From Desulfotignum sp. (GTDB lineage: Bacteria; Desulfobacterota; Desulfobacteria; Desulfobacterales; Desulfobacteraceae): a stretch of DNA of 53,487 bases. The DNA is taken from contig JAABSA010000026.1 in the NCBI GenBank assembly GCA_011390635.1, positions 1 to 53,487 of the forward strand. Reading direction: 5' to 3'. Shown one piece after another: positions 8,160 through 18,935 of the stretch. The notes beneath the pieces were generated by a model that was not told the DNA's origin, did no database searches, and worked only from the letters and a program-made list of their open reading frames with translations. Each line of letters starts with the position of its first letter. Positions within the stretch are counted from its first letter, which is position 1. The position numbers and the translations under genes are program-made.

Positions 8160-9071
8160 TTACAGGGCAAAAACGCAACAATAATTATAATCCGAACCGT
8201 TATTATCCGCCTTTACCACAGCGATGAGCCGGTCATCAGATCCGGTGATCCGGATACATCCGTTTTGGGGCACATTGTCCATCCTGGATGAAATATCCTG
8301 GTGCAACAGCCTGCGGCCATAGCGAATTTTTTCTTCCAAAACTGCATTTGCCCTTACCAGGGGCATGAAACAAAGGCACTCCGCCATGGGAATGATATGG
8401 CTGACTGCCGTTTGTCTGTCACAGGTTTGCAGCATATCCAGGTCATGGGCCTGGTCCAGGGTAAACTGGCTGACACTGGTGCGGCAGAGACCGGATAGGT
8501 GTGCACCACATCCAAGCAGTCTGCCCATGTCATGGGCCAGGCTCCTGATGTATGTGCCCCCGGAACAATGTACATCCATCTCAAATTCCGGCATCGTCAT
8601 GGCAGTCACACGGATGGCATATATTTCAATGGTGCGCGGGGGTTTTTTGATCATTTTTCCCTGGCGGGCAAGCTTGTAAAGGGGTTGTCCTTGATGTTTG
8701 AGGGCAGAAAAACTGGGTGCCACCTGCTGCTGGACACCGGCAAAACCCGCCACGACCTGTTGCACTTTTTCCGGTTGAATGGCAGCAAGATGGTCCGCAT
8801 CAGCCCGGAATATTACCTTGCCGGTTTTATCAAAGGTATCGGTTTCAACCCCTAACGTAACAACCGCCCGGTACTGTTTGGCACTGCCCAGAAAAAACTG
8901 GGACAGCCTGGTGGCTTGGCCAAGTGCCACAGGCAAAAGGCCTGTGGCAAAAGGATCAAGCGTGCCTGTGTGACCGGCTTTTTTCACCTGGAAAATTTTT
9001 TTAACCTGGTCCACCACCCGGGCGGATGAAAGACCTTCCGGTTTGTTGACCAGCAATATACCATTTTTCAT
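8160..9071 (-). CDS. truB: tRNA pseudouridine(55) synthase TruB
   Basis: A 303-residue protein. The catalytic motif GHTGTLDPFATGLLPV contains D39, the nucleophile of the TruB family. Other family segments are LVNKPEGLSS at the start, KQYRAVVTLG, and YIRSLAHDMG. The C-terminal about 70 residues form the PUA-like RNA-binding part. It makes pseudouridine 55 in the T-loop of tRNAs. It starts 39 nt after the rbfA stop within the nusA-infB supercluster. Confidence 0.97.
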   Translation of the reverse strand: MKNGILLVNKPEGLSSARVVDQVKKIFQVKKAGHTGTLDPFATGLLPVALGQATRLSQFFLGSAKQYRAVVTLGVETDTFDKTGKVIFRADADHLAAIQPEKVQQVVAGFAGVQQQVAPSFSALKHQGQPLYKLARQGKMIKKPPRTIEIYAIRVTAMTMPEFEMDVHCSGGTYIRSLAHDMGRLLGCGAHLSGLCRTSVSQFTLDQAHDLDMLQTCDRQTAVSHIIPMAECLCFMPLVRANAVLEEKIRYGRRLLHQDISSRMDNVPQNGCIRITGSDDRLIAVVKADNNGSDYNYCCVFAL

Positions 9072-9110
9072 GAAAGGGGAGTCCTGGGAAAACAGATGTT
9101 TGCCCGATTT

Positions 9111-9482
9111 CTACTCTTCTGTTTTATCCTTGGGCAGGTCTTTGATAGCGGTTTCAATCAGGGCATCCATTTTTGCGGCCTTATCAAAGGAATCATCGTA
9201 AAAAAACCGCAGATCCGGCATGTATTTGAGTCCCAGTTGGGGGGCAATATGCTTTTTGATAAATCCTTTGGATTTTTTAAATCCTGCCAGCGTGTCGGCA
9301 ATCTTTTCTTCATCCCCGAATGCTGTCACGTAGACACTTGCCAGCCGAAGATCCGCGCTCATTTTAACCTGGGATATGGTGGCCATTTCAATTCTGGGAT
9401 CGCTGATTTTCCTGGTCAGCAGCTCAGTGATGGCCTGCTGAATTTTAATGCTGATCCGTTCTGCTCTTGTATATGGTTTCAT
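9111..9482 (-). CDS. rbfA: ribosome-binding factor A
   Basis: A 123-residue protein from ATG 9482; a TTG directly upstream (9485) is an alternative, as the SD-like AAAGAGAG is very close to both. The KH-like RbfA fold is recognisable: RAERISIKIQQAITELL at the N terminus, KISDPRI, then the strand VYVTAFGDEEK and the terminal MPDLRFFYDDS. It binds the 30S subunit during 16S rRNA 5'-end maturation. It lies between infB and truB. Confidence 0.95.
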   Translation of the reverse strand: MKPYTRAERISIKIQQAITELLTRKISDPRIEMATISQVKMSADLRLASVYVTAFGDEEKIADTLAGFKKSKGFIKKHIAPQLGLKYMPDLRFFYDDSFDKAAKMDALIETAIKDLPKDKTEE

Positions 9483-9559
9483 CAACTCTCTTTATATGAA
9501 AGAACGATGGAATATTTCGAATTCTTTCATGTTTTGTTGTGCCCGGCAGGGCACGGCCG

Positions 9560-12499
9560 TTATTGGGGGGCATATTTTCTTTCTTCCACTTCATAGCACT
9601 CAATGATATCGCCCGTTTTGATGTCATTGTATTTTGCCAGGCCGATGCCGCACTCATATCCCTGTTCCACTTCTTTGACATCGTCTTTGAAACGCCGCAG
9701 AGAAGACAACTGGGTATCACACTTGATCACACCTTCTCTGAGCAGCCGGATCTTCTTGCCCCGAATCACCTTTCCTTCAGAAATGTGGCAGCCGGCAATG
9801 GTGCCGATTTTGGGAACCACAAAGGTATCTCTCACCTCGGCCCGTCCGATGATGATTTCATGGAATGTGGATGGCATCATACCATCCAGGGCTGCTTTGA
9901 TATCATTTATGACGTCATAGATGATATCATAAAACCGCATATCCACATTCTCATCCTTGGCCATTTTCCGGATCTGGGGGGTTGGCCTGACATTGAACCC
10001 GATAATGATGGCATCCGACACATTGGCCAGGGCCACATCTGATTCATTGATGGTACCGGCACCGGAATGGATAATTTTAATATCCACTTCTTCTTTGGCC
10101 AGATCCTTAAGGGAATCATTCAACGCCTCGATGGAACCATGGACATCTGCCTTGACAATGAGTTTCAGCTCCTTGACCTCTGCTGTTCCCAGGTTCTCAA
10201 ACATTTTTTCCAGGTTGGCCCGGCTCTTTTTGGCCAGTTCCTTGGCCCGCTGTTTCTGCATCCTGTGAGCGGCAATTTGTTTGGCATCCTTGTCTGACGC
10301 AACGGCAATAAATTCATCCCCGGCATCAGGCACACCGGTAAGGCCCACAATTTCCGCAGGAGTACTGGGGCCCGCCTCTTCAATACGGTTGCCCAGATCA
10401 TCTATCATGGCCCGGATACGGCCTGAATGAAGCCCGCAGACAATGGGATCACCATCCCGCAGTGTTCCCTGCTTGACCAGTACAGTGGCCACAGCACCCC
10501 GGCCTGTATCCAGGCGGGATTCCACAACATATCCACTGGCGTTTCTGTCCGGATTGGCTTTCAGTTCCAGCACTTCGGACTGGAGAAGCACCATCTCCAG
10601 GAGATCATCAATACCTTCTCCGGTTTTGGCGGACACCTTGACAAAAATCACATCTCCGCCCCAGTCTTCTGCCAGAAGATCATGTTCCGCCAACTCCCTC
10701 ATGATCCGGTCCGGATCAGCCCCGACCTTGTCCATCTTGTTCACAGCCACCACCACCGGTACGCCGGCAGCCTTGGAATGATTGATGGCCTCGATGGTCT
10801 GGGGCATGACCCCGTCATCTGCCGCCACCACCAGAATAACAATATCCGTTACCCTGGCACCCCTGGAACGCATGGCAGTAAATGCTGCATGGCCCGGGGT
10901 ATCCAGAAAAGTGACTCTTCCTCCATTGGGGGTTTCCACATTATAGGCACCGATGTGCTGGGTAATGCCGCCGGCTTCTCCACTGGCTATCTTGGATTTT
11001 CTGATGACATCCAGAAGCGAGGTCTTACCATGGTCCACATGCCCCATGATGGTGACAACGGGCGGGCTTTTTATCATGCGGCCTTTATTTTCATTTTCCA
11101 TTTCAACCTGCAGCAGGGTTTCTTCTTCAAAGCTGGCTTTTTCCACTTCAAAATCGAATTCAGCCGCCACCAGCGACGCTGTTTCAAAATCAATGGTCTG
11201 GTTGACAGTGGCCATAACGCCCATGGTCATGAGCTTGGCAATCATCTCGTTGGCTTTTATCCCCATCCGCTTGGCCAGTTCAGCCAGTTCAATGGCCTCA
11301 TCAATCTTGATCCGCCGCTTGATGGCTTTGGGGGTTGTGATCTGGGTTTTTTGAAATCCGCCTTTTTTGCCCCGGCTATCTTTTTTACCCCGTTTTTTCT
11401 TGCCACGTCCCCTGTACAGGTCCTCTCCCTCCACCACTGACTTTTTCTTGCGTTTTTGACGCTTGCCTTCAAAAGGATCATCAATTCCTGCAGCCTTGCG
11501 CCGGTCTTTTTTTCGTACTGCGGCATCCAGGTCTCCGGGTGTGGGCGGCATTCCCTGATCAGACCTGTCAACTGCAGCACCAGAACGGCCTGGCTGGACT
11601 GGCCGGGTAATTTTTTCCGGGGCCATTTCTTTTTTATCTTCCACCGGTTTTGTTTTACGGATATTTTCCAACACCAGGGGGTCGGCAACCTTGACAATCT
11701 TGGCAGGAGTGGCTTTACGCTTTTTCTTTTTCTTTTTAGCCGAGGCCTTGTCTTCCTGGGCATCTGTGTCTTTACTATCTGTCTGCCCTGATTCGGTATC
11801 TGTTTCCTCTGATTCCTGGACGACTTGGGCATCATTCTCTGGTTTTTGCAATGATTCCCGGGAAACTGCCTCTGCAGTGATTTTTTCCTCTCTGGTTTTT
11901 ATACCAGCTTCAGTGGCTTGTGTCCTTTCAGCCGTTTGCGCTGTCTTTGCTTTTTCGACCTGTTCGGGCTCTGGCACCGTCACCTTTTCTTCAACCGGGG
12001 ACTCGGGCTGCTGAACAATTTTTGCAGGCCGTATTATTTTTGCAGCCTCTTTTTGTTTCTTTTTGGCTGCCGGCGCATCTTTTTCAGGGAATTCTGTTTC
12101 TTTTTCAACCGGCGTTGTGTCTTTTGGGGTTTTTGTTTCCTGATCTTTCACCTGCGGGGCTTGCGGAGAATCTGGTATCTGTAAGGATGCATCTGGATCT
12201 GGCCCCATATCGGGCACCTGATCATCAGATTGGCGTGCATCGGTTTGAACCTCTGGTTCATGGACTGGTTCATGGACAATTCTTTTTTTGCGCCTGCGTA
12301 TCACAGAGGGCTTCACCTTGAGATCATTTTTCTGTTTTCCCTTGCCAAACAGGCTATTTTTAATCTCCTTGACAGCACTGTCTTCCAAAGAACTCATATG
12401 GCTTTTAACGTCGATGTCCAGGTCCTTTATCTTGTTCAAAAGTGCCCTGTTGGTCATATTAAAATCTTTAGCTAATTCATATACTCTGACTTTCGCCAT
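9560..12499 (-). CDS. infB: translation initiation factor IF-2
   Basis: A 979-residue protein from ATG 12499 ([13 protein letters not shown]), with a G-rich SD-like stretch upstream. Order: IF2_N domain 1-50; a very long charged Lys/Glu/Pro linker about 55-380 with poly-Lys runs; second IF2_N-like domain about 390-455; G domain with GHVDHGKT (486-493), DTPGHAAF and NKMDK; then domains II-IV, ending in the C-terminal fMet-tRNA-binding barrel. It brings initiator tRNA to the 30S subunit. The linker makes it longer than the about 890-residue E. coli protein and is probably poorly conserved. Confidence 0.98.
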   Translation of the reverse strand: MAKVRVYELAKDFNMTNRALLNKIKDLDIDVKSHMSSLEDSAVKEIKNSLFGKGKQKNDLKVKPSVIRRRKKRIVHEPVHEPEVQTDARQSDDQVPDMGPDPDASLQIPDSPQAPQVKDQETKTPKDTTPVEKETEFPEKDAPAAKKKQKEAAKIIRPAKIVQQPESPVEEKVTVPEPEQVEKAKTAQTAERTQATEAGIKTREEKITAEAVSRESLQKPENDAQVVQESEETDTESGQTDSKDTDAQEDKASAKKKKKKRKATPAKIVKVADPLVLENIRKTKPVEDKKEMAPEKITRPVQPGRSGAAVDRSDQGMPPTPGDLDAAVRKKDRRKAAGIDDPFEGKRQKRKKKSVVEGEDLYRGRGKKKRGKKDSRGKKGGFQKTQITTPKAIKRRIKIDEAIELAELAKRMGIKANEMIAKLMTMGVMATVNQTIDFETASLVAAEFDFEVEKASFEEETLLQVEMENENKGRMIKSPPVVTIMGHVDHGKTSLLDVIRKSKIASGEAGGITQHIGAYNVETPNGGRVTFLDTPGHAAFTAMRSRGARVTDIVILVVAADDGVMPQTIEAINHSKAAGVPVVVAVNKMDKVGADPDRIMRELAEHDLLAEDWGGDVIFVKVSAKTGEGIDDLLEMVLLQSEVLELKANPDRNASGYVVESRLDTGRGAVATVLVKQGTLRDGDPIVCGLHSGRIRAMIDDLGNRIEEAGPSTPAEIVGLTGVPDAGDEFIAVASDKDAKQIAAHRMQKQRAKELAKKSRANLEKMFENLGTAEVKELKLIVKADVHGSIEALNDSLKDLAKEEVDIKIIHSGAGTINESDVALANVSDAIIIGFNVRPTPQIRKMAKDENVDMRFYDIIYDVINDIKAALDGMMPSTFHEIIIGRAEVRDTFVVPKIGTIAGCHISEGKVIRGKKIRLLREGVIKCDTQLSSLRRFKDDVKEVEQGYECGIGLAKYNDIKTGDIIECYEVEERKYAPQ

Positions 12500-12570
12500 G
12501 CCTTGCCCCCAAGTAAAATCCTCTTTTAATATTCTTTGTTCCAGCCTGCTGCCTGCCTTGTGCATAGGAC

Positions 12571-14019
12571 TTATGATTTAGCGTCTTCATCATCCATGAC
12601 ATCTGCATCATTTTGTTCCAGTAAACCGTCACCGCTTTCATGGTTTTCATCTTCCTGCACAGGTTCTTTTGGTTCCACTTCTTCCAATGACGTCTCTTCC
12701 GAAACCGATTCTTCCGATACTGCCTCTTCTTCCGGCCCGGAAGATTCCTGTTCTGCCCACATTTCAGATGACTCTTGCCTCTCTACCATCAGGCGGCTGC
12801 AGGCCTGTGCAATGGTAGCATGTGCCGCTTCTTCAGAAATTCCCATAACCGAGGCCAGCTCTTCTGCAGATGTTTCTGAAATATCCAGCAGAGAGGCATA
12901 CCCGGCTTTAAACAAAATTTCCGCCATGGGCAGACCCACATTATCAAGTTTCATCAAACTTTCATAACCCTGCTTGACTTCCCGGCTGTATTCTTCTTCT
13001 GAAGTCACTTCCAGATGCCATCCGGTAATTTCACAGGCCAAAGATACATTCTGCCCCCCCTTACCAATGGCAATGGAAAGATATTCATCATTGACGATCA
13101 CTTCCATGGACTGGTTGTCTTCGTCAATGATCACCCGGGATATCTCTGCAGGAGAGAGGGCATTACAGACAAAACGGGCCACATCCGGACTCCACTGGAC
13201 AATATCAATTTTTTCGCCCCGCAGTTCCTGGACAATACTTTGCACCCGGTTCCCCTTCATGCCGACACATGCCCCCACTGGATCCACATCAGAATCTGTT
13301 GAAGAAACCGCAATTTTAGCCCTCAATCCGGGTACCCGGGCCGCCCCCTGCAGTATCACAATCCCTTCAGCCACCTCCGGAACTTCTGTTTTAAACAGTT
13401 CCATCAAAAACTCAGGATGGGTCCGGGACAAAATAATCTGTGCCCCTTTGGATTCTTCGAGCACATCCAGAACATAGGCCCGGATACGGTCGCCCCGTTT
13501 ATAGTTTTCCTTGGGCATCTGTTCTCTGGGTCTGAGCACAGCTTCTGCCTGGCCCAGATTTACAATGATACTTCCCCGGTCAAAGCGCTGGACAATACCA
13601 TTTATGATTTTGCCTTTTTTATGGATAAAGTTTTCATACACTGCGTTGCGCTCGGCTTCCCGCATTTTCTGGATAATCACCTGCTTTGCTGACTGGGCGG
13701 CAATACGGCCGAATTCTTCCGTATCAATACGGATTCCCAGACTGTCTCCAATTTCACATTCCGGATCATACTCAAATCCCTGCTCCAGGGTCAGTTCACT
13801 GTCGGGGAACTCTACTTCCTGCACCACCTCTTTAAAGTGGAACACCTCAACATCACCGGTTTTGCCATCATAATGCACCTCAATATCCGCCCGGGGGCCA
13901 ATTTTTTTCCTGGCAGCAGAAACAATGGCCTCTTTAAGCGTATTTATCAGAATTTCCGGATCAATTCCTTTTTCACGGCTTACCTGGTCTATTACTCTTT
14001 TAATATCTGTGATAAACAT
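12571..14019 (-). CDS. nusA: transcription termination/antitermination factor NusA
   Basis: A 482-residue protein with N-terminal RNA polymerase-binding domain (1-125), S1 domain, tandem KH domains ([19 protein letters not shown] and [19 protein letters not shown]) and one HhH-type C-terminal repeat ([21 protein letters not shown]). The last about 60 residues are extremely acidic and of low complexity. It binds RNA polymerase and nascent RNA to modulate pausing, termination and antitermination. It lies 17 nt after rimP and 71 nt before infB. Confidence 0.98.
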   Translation of the reverse strand: MFITDIKRVIDQVSREKGIDPEILINTLKEAIVSAARKKIGPRADIEVHYDGKTGDVEVFHFKEVVQEVEFPDSELTLEQGFEYDPECEIGDSLGIRIDTEEFGRIAAQSAKQVIIQKMREAERNAVYENFIHKKGKIINGIVQRFDRGSIIVNLGQAEAVLRPREQMPKENYKRGDRIRAYVLDVLEESKGAQIILSRTHPEFLMELFKTEVPEVAEGIVILQGAARVPGLRAKIAVSSTDSDVDPVGACVGMKGNRVQSIVQELRGEKIDIVQWSPDVARFVCNALSPAEISRVIIDEDNQSMEVIVNDEYLSIAIGKGGQNVSLACEITGWHLEVTSEEEYSREVKQGYESLMKLDNVGLPMAEILFKAGYASLLDISETSAEELASVMGISEEAAHATIAQACSRLMVERQESSEMWAEQESSGPEEEAVSEESVSEETSLEEVEPKEPVQEDENHESGDGLLEQNDADVMDDEDAKS

Positions 14020-14036
14020 CTTAGGTGTTCTCCATT

Positions 14037-14513
14037 TTACTGACCTGCAAGACTTGCCTTGATGATCTGCAGGTCCGGGATTTTTACCCGTTCTTCATCC
14101 ACCGCAATCACAACAGCATCATCATCAATCTGTTCAAGAACTCCGGTAAACTTTTTTTTCCCCTGGATGGGTACCCTGGTTTCAATTTTTATTTTATTGC
14201 CCTTAAACCGATGGAAATGCTGTTTTTTCTTCAATGGCCGATGGGGACCGGGAGATGAAACCTCCAGTCGGTAACTGCCCAGAACAGGTATGTACATGTC
14301 CAGCAGATCCCCCAACTGCCGACTGATATCTGCACAATCACCCAGGGTGATGCCACCGGGCTTGTCTGCATATACCCGGATGATGGTCTCCCGGTTCCAG
14401 GAAGCTATCTCCACGTGAACCAGTTCAAAATTTTCCGCCCGGCAAAGGGGTTCTGCCACTTGTGTGACCTGCTCCGCAAGACCTGCTTTTTCCTGCTCTA
14501 TGTCCACAGCCAT
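14037..14513 (-). CDS. rimP: ribosome maturation factor RimP
   Basis: A 158-residue protein from ATG 14513, the usual RimP length. The in-frame extension to 14576 would cover a terminator hairpin (14546-14566), which argues for the shorter start even though its SD is weak. Conserved parts: VTQVAEPLCRAENFELVHVEI at the N terminus, GDCADISRQLGDLLD in the middle, and YRLEVSSPGPHRPLKK, a hallmark of the family. It acts in 30S subunit maturation and heads the nusA-infB cluster. Confidence 0.93.
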   Translation of the reverse strand: MAVDIEQEKAGLAEQVTQVAEPLCRAENFELVHVEIASWNRETIIRVYADKPGGITLGDCADISRQLGDLLDMYIPVLGSYRLEVSSPGPHRPLKKKQHFHRFKGNKIKIETRVPIQGKKKFTGVLEQIDDDAVVIAVDEERVKIPDLQIIKASLAGQ

Positions 14514-14545
14514 TTTTTTTAACCAACCACTTTGTTGTAAAATAC

Positions 14546-14566
14546 AAAAACGGGCAGGCGCCCGTT
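14546..14566 (-). terminator. intrinsic terminator after tRNA-Gly
   Basis: On the minus strand a 7-bp stem AACGGGC/GCCCGTT with loop GCCT runs into five T residues. It lies 112 nt downstream of the tRNA-Gly 3' end and 33 nt before rimP. It should end the tRNA transcript, with some read-through possibly reaching rimP. Confidence 0.75.
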
Positions 14567-14678
14567 CCTTGTACAACTTCCAGCTAAATGCTCGCTTTTT
14601 GCAGTCAGCTCAGATCCTTTTCATACCCTTCCCATCACTGGAACATGTCGGCCATCCCGCATCCAAATAAAATAAAGA

Positions 14679-14754
14679 TGGAGCGGGCAACGAGACTTGA
14701 ACTCGCGACATCAAGCTTGGGAAGCTTGCACTCTACCAGCTGAGTTATACCCGC
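14679..14754 (-). tRNA. tRNA-Gly (anticodon CCC)
   Basis: A 76-nt cloverleaf with encoded CCA. The acceptor stem GCGGGTA pairs with TGCCCGC; the D-loop has AGCTGGTAGAG; the anticodon stem CAAGC/GCTTG encloses TTCCCAA, giving CCC (decodes GGG); the T-arm has GTTCAAGTC. It has its own promoter just upstream and a terminator downstream. Confidence 0.96.
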
Positions 14755-14765
14755 ATCAACAGTAT

Positions 14766-14794
14766 TGTATACCAATCCCGGTTTTATTTGTCAA
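14766..14794 (-). promoter_or_regulatory. sigma70-type promoter of tRNA-Gly
   Basis: On the minus strand TTGACA (14794-14789) and TATACA (14771-14766) are separated by exactly 17 nt. The -10 ends 11 nt before the tRNA 5' end. The promoter fits in the 52-nt gap between the pheT stop and the tRNA. Confidence 0.85.
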
Positions 14795-14806
14795 TACCCC
14801 TGGTGT

Positions 14807-17248
14807 TTATTCAGGCAGATCCGCATGAAAGACCTCCACCAGGCGGCTGGATATGCCGGCGTGGAGCTTGCGGATGTTTTTTTCCGTCAGGGTTTTGACA
14901 TCAGACCGGTAAATAATTCGGAAAGATAAAGATTTTTTGCCTTCAGCCAGAGGACTGCCCTCAAACAGGTCAAACAAAAACATATCTTCCACAAGTTCAT
15001 TTTCTCCAGCAATTGCTTTCATCTGTCCAAAAACATCCCCCACCGGCACCTGATGGTCCACAATCAGGGTAATGTCCTGTGATATGGACGGAAATCTCGG
15101 CAAAGGAAGGGCTTTGATCTGCCGGGGCATCTGCCCCATGACAGCTGCCAGATCCAGTTCAAATACATAGGCATCCTGCTTGAGGCCAAAATGTTTTAAC
15201 ACCGGTTTTGCTATCTTTCCCAAAAAGCCCAGGGCAGTATTATCTTTGGTGACCTGCGCGCCATGTCCGGATTCAAAATAGGGACAGGTGTCAGCTCCGG
15301 CTGCTGCATATTCAGCACCGGCAATGCCTAAAGCATCGAACAGGTCTTCCACCACTCCTTTGAGATCAAAAAAATCCAGGGGCTGTTTTTTACCATACCA
15401 GGTCTGGTGTCTCCGGCTCCCGGTGATCAGACCGGCCACAATTTCACTTTCTTCGGGCAGGGTATCTTCGCCTGTACTGAAAAAGCGCTTTCCAATTTCA
15501 AACAAATGCAGGGTATCTGTCTGCTGGGATGTGTTTTTGCGCATGTTGTCCAGCAGCCCCGGGATCAAAGATGTTCTCAAAACAGACATCTGGTCGGACA
15601 AAGGGTTTACAATCTGCACCACGTTCCTGCGGGGGTCGGATTCCGACAACAGCAGGTGATCACAGAAATCTTTGGAAATAAAATTGTAATTAATGGCTTC
15701 ATAAAATGAGAGGCCGGTAAAAATGTGCCGGATGGCTGAACGGGCTGAAATTACCGGATTCAGGGGCCGGCCTTTTGCAGGCACTGCCGGATAGGTAGTC
15801 TGGATCTGGTTATATCCCCACAGCCGTGCTACTTCTTCAGACAGATCTTCCGGCCGGACAACATCCACCCGGAAAGAGGGAACATTGACTGCCATATGAC
15901 CGTCATTGGAAGCTTGGATCCCAAACTCCACAGAAGCCAGGATATCTGTGATCTCATCTGTGGAAAAATCAGTTCCCAGCCGGACATTCAAGGCCCGGGT
16001 ATCCAGATTGATCCGGACAGGTGCGGCAGAAAGCGGATATGCATCAATGATATCTTTGGCAATGGTGGCATCACAGATCTCAGCAATAAGGGTCATTGCC
16101 CGCTGCATGGCATAGACGGTCCCTTGGGGATCAACACCGCGTTCAAACCGGTGGGATGCATCTGTTGCGATGCCGGTACGCTTGGCAGTGCGCCTGATGG
16201 AAACCGGATTGAAACAGGCACTCTCGATCAACACCCGGGTGGTGCCTTGTGAAATCTCTGAATTTTCACCACCCATAACCCCGGCCAGGGCAACAGGCCG
16301 GTGGCCGTCACAGATCATGAGCATGTCAGGTTCCAGTTTATGAATCTTACTGTCCAGGGTGGTAAATTCACTGGTGCTGCTGCCGGCTTTCTGCACCACA
16401 ATCCGGCCCCGGGCAAGGTTGTCATAATCAAATGCGTGCAGGGGCTGGCCGGTTTCCATCATCACAAAATTGGTAACATCCACCACATTGTTGATGGGTG
16501 TCAACCCTACTGATTCCAGGCGCTGGCACAGCCAGAAAGGTGATGGACCAACTGCGACATCAAACAGCAGGCCTGCTGAATACCTGGGACAAAGATCCGG
16601 GTCTTTTATTTCCACCCGGGCATGGTCATGGATGGACTGGGTGCTGATTCTCTGCGGAGGAAAAGTGACATCAGGCTTGGTGATCTTTTGACCCGGCCTG
16701 GTAAAGGCCCCGATTTCTCTTGCTACGCCCATCACACTGAGGCAGTCAGGCCGGTTGGGGGTCAGGTCAATTTCAAATACCGTATCGGAAATATCCAGTG
16801 CCTGCCCCAGAGGCGTGCCTGGTTTATAGTCCCCGACAATATCCATAATCCCTGCAGCATCGGCATCCAGCATCAATTCCGCGGCAGAGCAGAGCATGCC
16901 TTCGGAAACCTCTCCCCGAAGCTTGCTTTTTTTAATCTTCAGATCATTGGGCAGCACAGCTCCGGGCAGGGCACAGGCCGACAGCATCCCCTGGCGTACA
17001 TTGGGGGCACCGCAGACGATCTGCACCGGTTCATCCCTGCCTGTATCCACGGTACAGCAAGTCAGTTTATCTGCTTGGGGATGTTTTTTTACATCCATGA
17101 CCCGGGCCACCACTATACCATCCAGATACGCATACAGGTTTTCTACCGCATCCACTTCCAGACCCGCCATGGTGAGCTTCGAAGCAATCTCATCCGGCGC
17201 AAGGTCCACTTGGATATATTCTTTTATCCAGCTCAGACTGACTTTCAT
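14807..17248 (-). CDS. pheT: phenylalanyl-tRNA synthetase beta subunit
   Basis: An 813-residue protein of normal PheT length. It opens MKVSLSWIKEYIQVDL; the tRNA-binding (EMAP-like) domain is at about 40-150, the B3/B4 editing domain about 210-370 (NNVVDVTNFVMMETGQPLHAFD), a B5 domain about 400-480 and the C-terminal anticodon-binding fold (FPSISQDITLIVD). It pairs with PheS as an alpha2-beta2 enzyme charging tRNA-Phe. Only one base separates it from pheS. It is the last gene of the infC operon. Confidence 0.98.
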   Translation of the reverse strand: MKVSLSWIKEYIQVDLAPDEIASKLTMAGLEVDAVENLYAYLDGIVVARVMDVKKHPQADKLTCCTVDTGRDEPVQIVCGAPNVRQGMLSACALPGAVLPNDLKIKKSKLRGEVSEGMLCSAAELMLDADAAGIMDIVGDYKPGTPLGQALDISDTVFEIDLTPNRPDCLSVMGVAREIGAFTRPGQKITKPDVTFPPQRISTQSIHDHARVEIKDPDLCPRYSAGLLFDVAVGPSPFWLCQRLESVGLTPINNVVDVTNFVMMETGQPLHAFDYDNLARGRIVVQKAGSSTSEFTTLDSKIHKLEPDMLMICDGHRPVALAGVMGGENSEISQGTTRVLIESACFNPVSIRRTAKRTGIATDASHRFERGVDPQGTVYAMQRAMTLIAEICDATIAKDIIDAYPLSAAPVRINLDTRALNVRLGTDFSTDEITDILASVEFGIQASNDGHMAVNVPSFRVDVVRPEDLSEEVARLWGYNQIQTTYPAVPAKGRPLNPVISARSAIRHIFTGLSFYEAINYNFISKDFCDHLLLSESDPRRNVVQIVNPLSDQMSVLRTSLIPGLLDNMRKNTSQQTDTLHLFEIGKRFFSTGEDTLPEESEIVAGLITGSRRHQTWYGKKQPLDFFDLKGVVEDLFDALGIAGAEYAAAGADTCPYFESGHGAQVTKDNTALGFLGKIAKPVLKHFGLKQDAYVFELDLAAVMGQMPRQIKALPLPRFPSISQDITLIVDHQVPVGDVFGQMKAIAGENELVEDMFLFDLFEGSPLAEGKKSLSFRIIYRSDVKTLTEKNIRKLHAGISSRLVEVFHADLPE

Positions 17249-17249
17249 A

Positions 17250-18257
17250 TTAAAACTGCCCTAAAAAACGCATATCATTTTCAAAATACTTTCGAATATC
17301 ATCAATGCCATACTTGAGCATGGCCATCCGCTCTATACCCACACCAAAGGCAAACCCGGTATATTTTCCAGTATCATACCCCACATTTTCGAACACGGCC
17401 GGATGCACCATACCCGATCCCAGCACCTCCAGCCAGCCGGTTTTTGAACACACCCGGCAACCCGTACCTTTGCACATCACACACCTGATATCCACTTCAG
17501 CGCTGGGCTCTGTAAAGGGAAAATAACTGGGCCTGAACCGCAATGCGGTATGTTCGTCGAAAAACTGGTGCACAAAGGTGGTCAAAACGCCCTTGAGGTC
17601 GCCAAAGGAAATATTCTCATCCACCATCAACCCCTCGATCTGGTGAAACATGGGAGTATGTGTCAGGTCGGAATCACAGCGGAACACTTTGCCTGCTGAC
17701 ACAATCCGCACCGGGGGATCGGTTTTTTCCATGGTGCGGGGCTGGGATGGAGAGGTATGGGTTCTTAGGACAATGTTGTCAGACACATAAAAAGTATCCT
17801 GCATATCCCTTGCCGGATGATATTTGGGAATATTCAATGCCTCAAAATTATAATAATCGGTTTCCACTTCCGGGCCTTCCACAATGTCAAAGCCCAGGCG
17901 CATGAAAATTCCGCAGATCTCATCCAGAACCCGGGTAACAGGATGTGTAGACCCGTATCCGCGCCTGCGCCCGGGAAGGGTTACATCAATCCCCATGTTC
18001 TGGTTCATGCTGTTTGCCGCCATGAAGGACCGGGCCTGGGCAATGGCTTTTTCCAGTTTTGTTTTAAGAATGTTTGCATTCTTTCCAGCAGCAGGCCGCT
18101 GGTCTTCGGGCAACGTCGATATGCTTCGCAAAAAAGCTGTCAGAATCCCTTTTCTACCCAGATAACGAATGGATACCATTTCCAGATCTTCGGGTGTTTT
18201 TGCCTCTTGGATTTCTTCTTGTGCCTGATGTTCAATATCATTGATAGGATTTTGCAA
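17250..18257 (-). CDS. pheS: phenylalanyl-tRNA synthetase alpha subunit
   Basis: A 335-residue catalytic subunit. The start is uncertain: TTG 18257 has a G-rich SD-like GGGGGT 4-5 nt before it, and another TTG at 18269 would add four residues. An N-terminal coiled coil (about 1-85) is followed by the class II core: motif 2 region with FRCDSDLTHTPMFHQIEG, and motif 3 near FAFGVGIERMAML. It makes phenylalanyl-adenylate and transfers Phe to tRNA. It closely follows rplT and is one base before pheT. Confidence 0.96.
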   Translation of the reverse strand: MQNPINDIEHQAQEEIQEAKTPEDLEMVSIRYLGRKGILTAFLRSISTLPEDQRPAAGKNANILKTKLEKAIAQARSFMAANSMNQNMGIDVTLPGRRRGYGSTHPVTRVLDEICGIFMRLGFDIVEGPEVETDYYNFEALNIPKYHPARDMQDTFYVSDNIVLRTHTSPSQPRTMEKTDPPVRIVSAGKVFRCDSDLTHTPMFHQIEGLMVDENISFGDLKGVLTTFVHQFFDEHTALRFRPSYFPFTEPSAEVDIRCVMCKGTGCRVCSKTGWLEVLGSGMVHPAVFENVGYDTGKYTGFAFGVGIERMAMLKYGIDDIRKYFENDMRFLGQF

Positions 18258-18278
18258 AATACCCCCCAATGGTGTCGT

Positions 18279-18632
18279 CTAATGCAACCGGGCAGCTGCC
18301 TGGGAAGCCAGCTGGGAAAAACCAGCGGGATCGGAAATGGCAAGGTCTGCAAGAACTTTACGGTCCAGTTCGCACCCTGCCAGTTTCAGGCCGTGAATAA
18401 ATTTGGAATAGGACAGATCGTTCATCCTGGCACCGGCATTGATTCTGACAACCCACAATTTTCTAAAATCACGTTTCCTGGCACGTCTGTCCCGATATGC
18501 GTACATCAATGCCTTGTCAACCGAGTCAGCAGCCGTTCTGAACAATTTACTTCTGCCGCCCCGAAATCCTTTTGCCAGTTTCAGCACTTTGTTTCTACGT
18601 CTGCGTGCCTTGAACCCTCTTTTCACTCTCAT
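18279..18632 (-). CDS. rplT: 50S ribosomal protein L20
   Basis: A 117-residue basic protein of usual L20 length; SD AAGGAG before ATG. Hallmark segments are [23 protein letters not shown] (opening), [20 protein letters not shown] and a terminal globular half. It nucleates 50S assembly on 23S rRNA, and in many bacteria L20 represses the infC-rpmI-rplT operon. Gene order here is the classical one. Confidence 0.98.
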   Translation of the reverse strand: MRVKRGFKARRRRNKVLKLAKGFRGGRSKLFRTAADSVDKALMYAYRDRRARKRDFRKLWVVRINAGARMNDLSYSKFIHGLKLAGCELDRKVLADLAISDPAGFSQLASQAAARLH

Positions 18633-18711
18633 GGTCTAAACTCCTTAAATTCTTACTCTCCAGATTCTGTTTTGTGAACAATTTGCAGACGTGGCTGCAA
18701 ATTCAGTTTTT

Positions 18712-18909
18712 TCAGCCATTGGGCAGCATGCGCCGAATTTCTTTCATGTCTGATTCGGCAACCATCTGATCCAGGCGAAGCGACCGTTTTCGTTTGGTGC
18801 TCTTTTTGGTCAAAATATGGCTGGCATGGGATTTTCTGAATTTATATTTCCCTGATCCGGTTTTTTTAAACCGTTTTGCAGCAGCCCTGTTTGTTTTAAT
18901 TTTAGGCAT
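18712..18909 (-). CDS. rpmI: 50S ribosomal protein L35
   Basis: A 65-residue basic protein. Three ATG codons stand in a row; the third (18909) gives the canonical [14 protein letters not shown] start with GAGGAG 6 nt before it. [15 protein letters not shown] is the family signature. It binds 23S rRNA. A terminator-like hairpin lies in the gap between infC and this gene. Confidence 0.97.
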   Translation of the reverse strand: MPKIKTNRAAAKRFKKTGSGKYKFRKSHASHILTKKSTKRKRSLRLDQMVAESDMKEIRRMLPNG

Positions 18910-18935
18910 CATCATCTCCTCATATTACTGATTAC

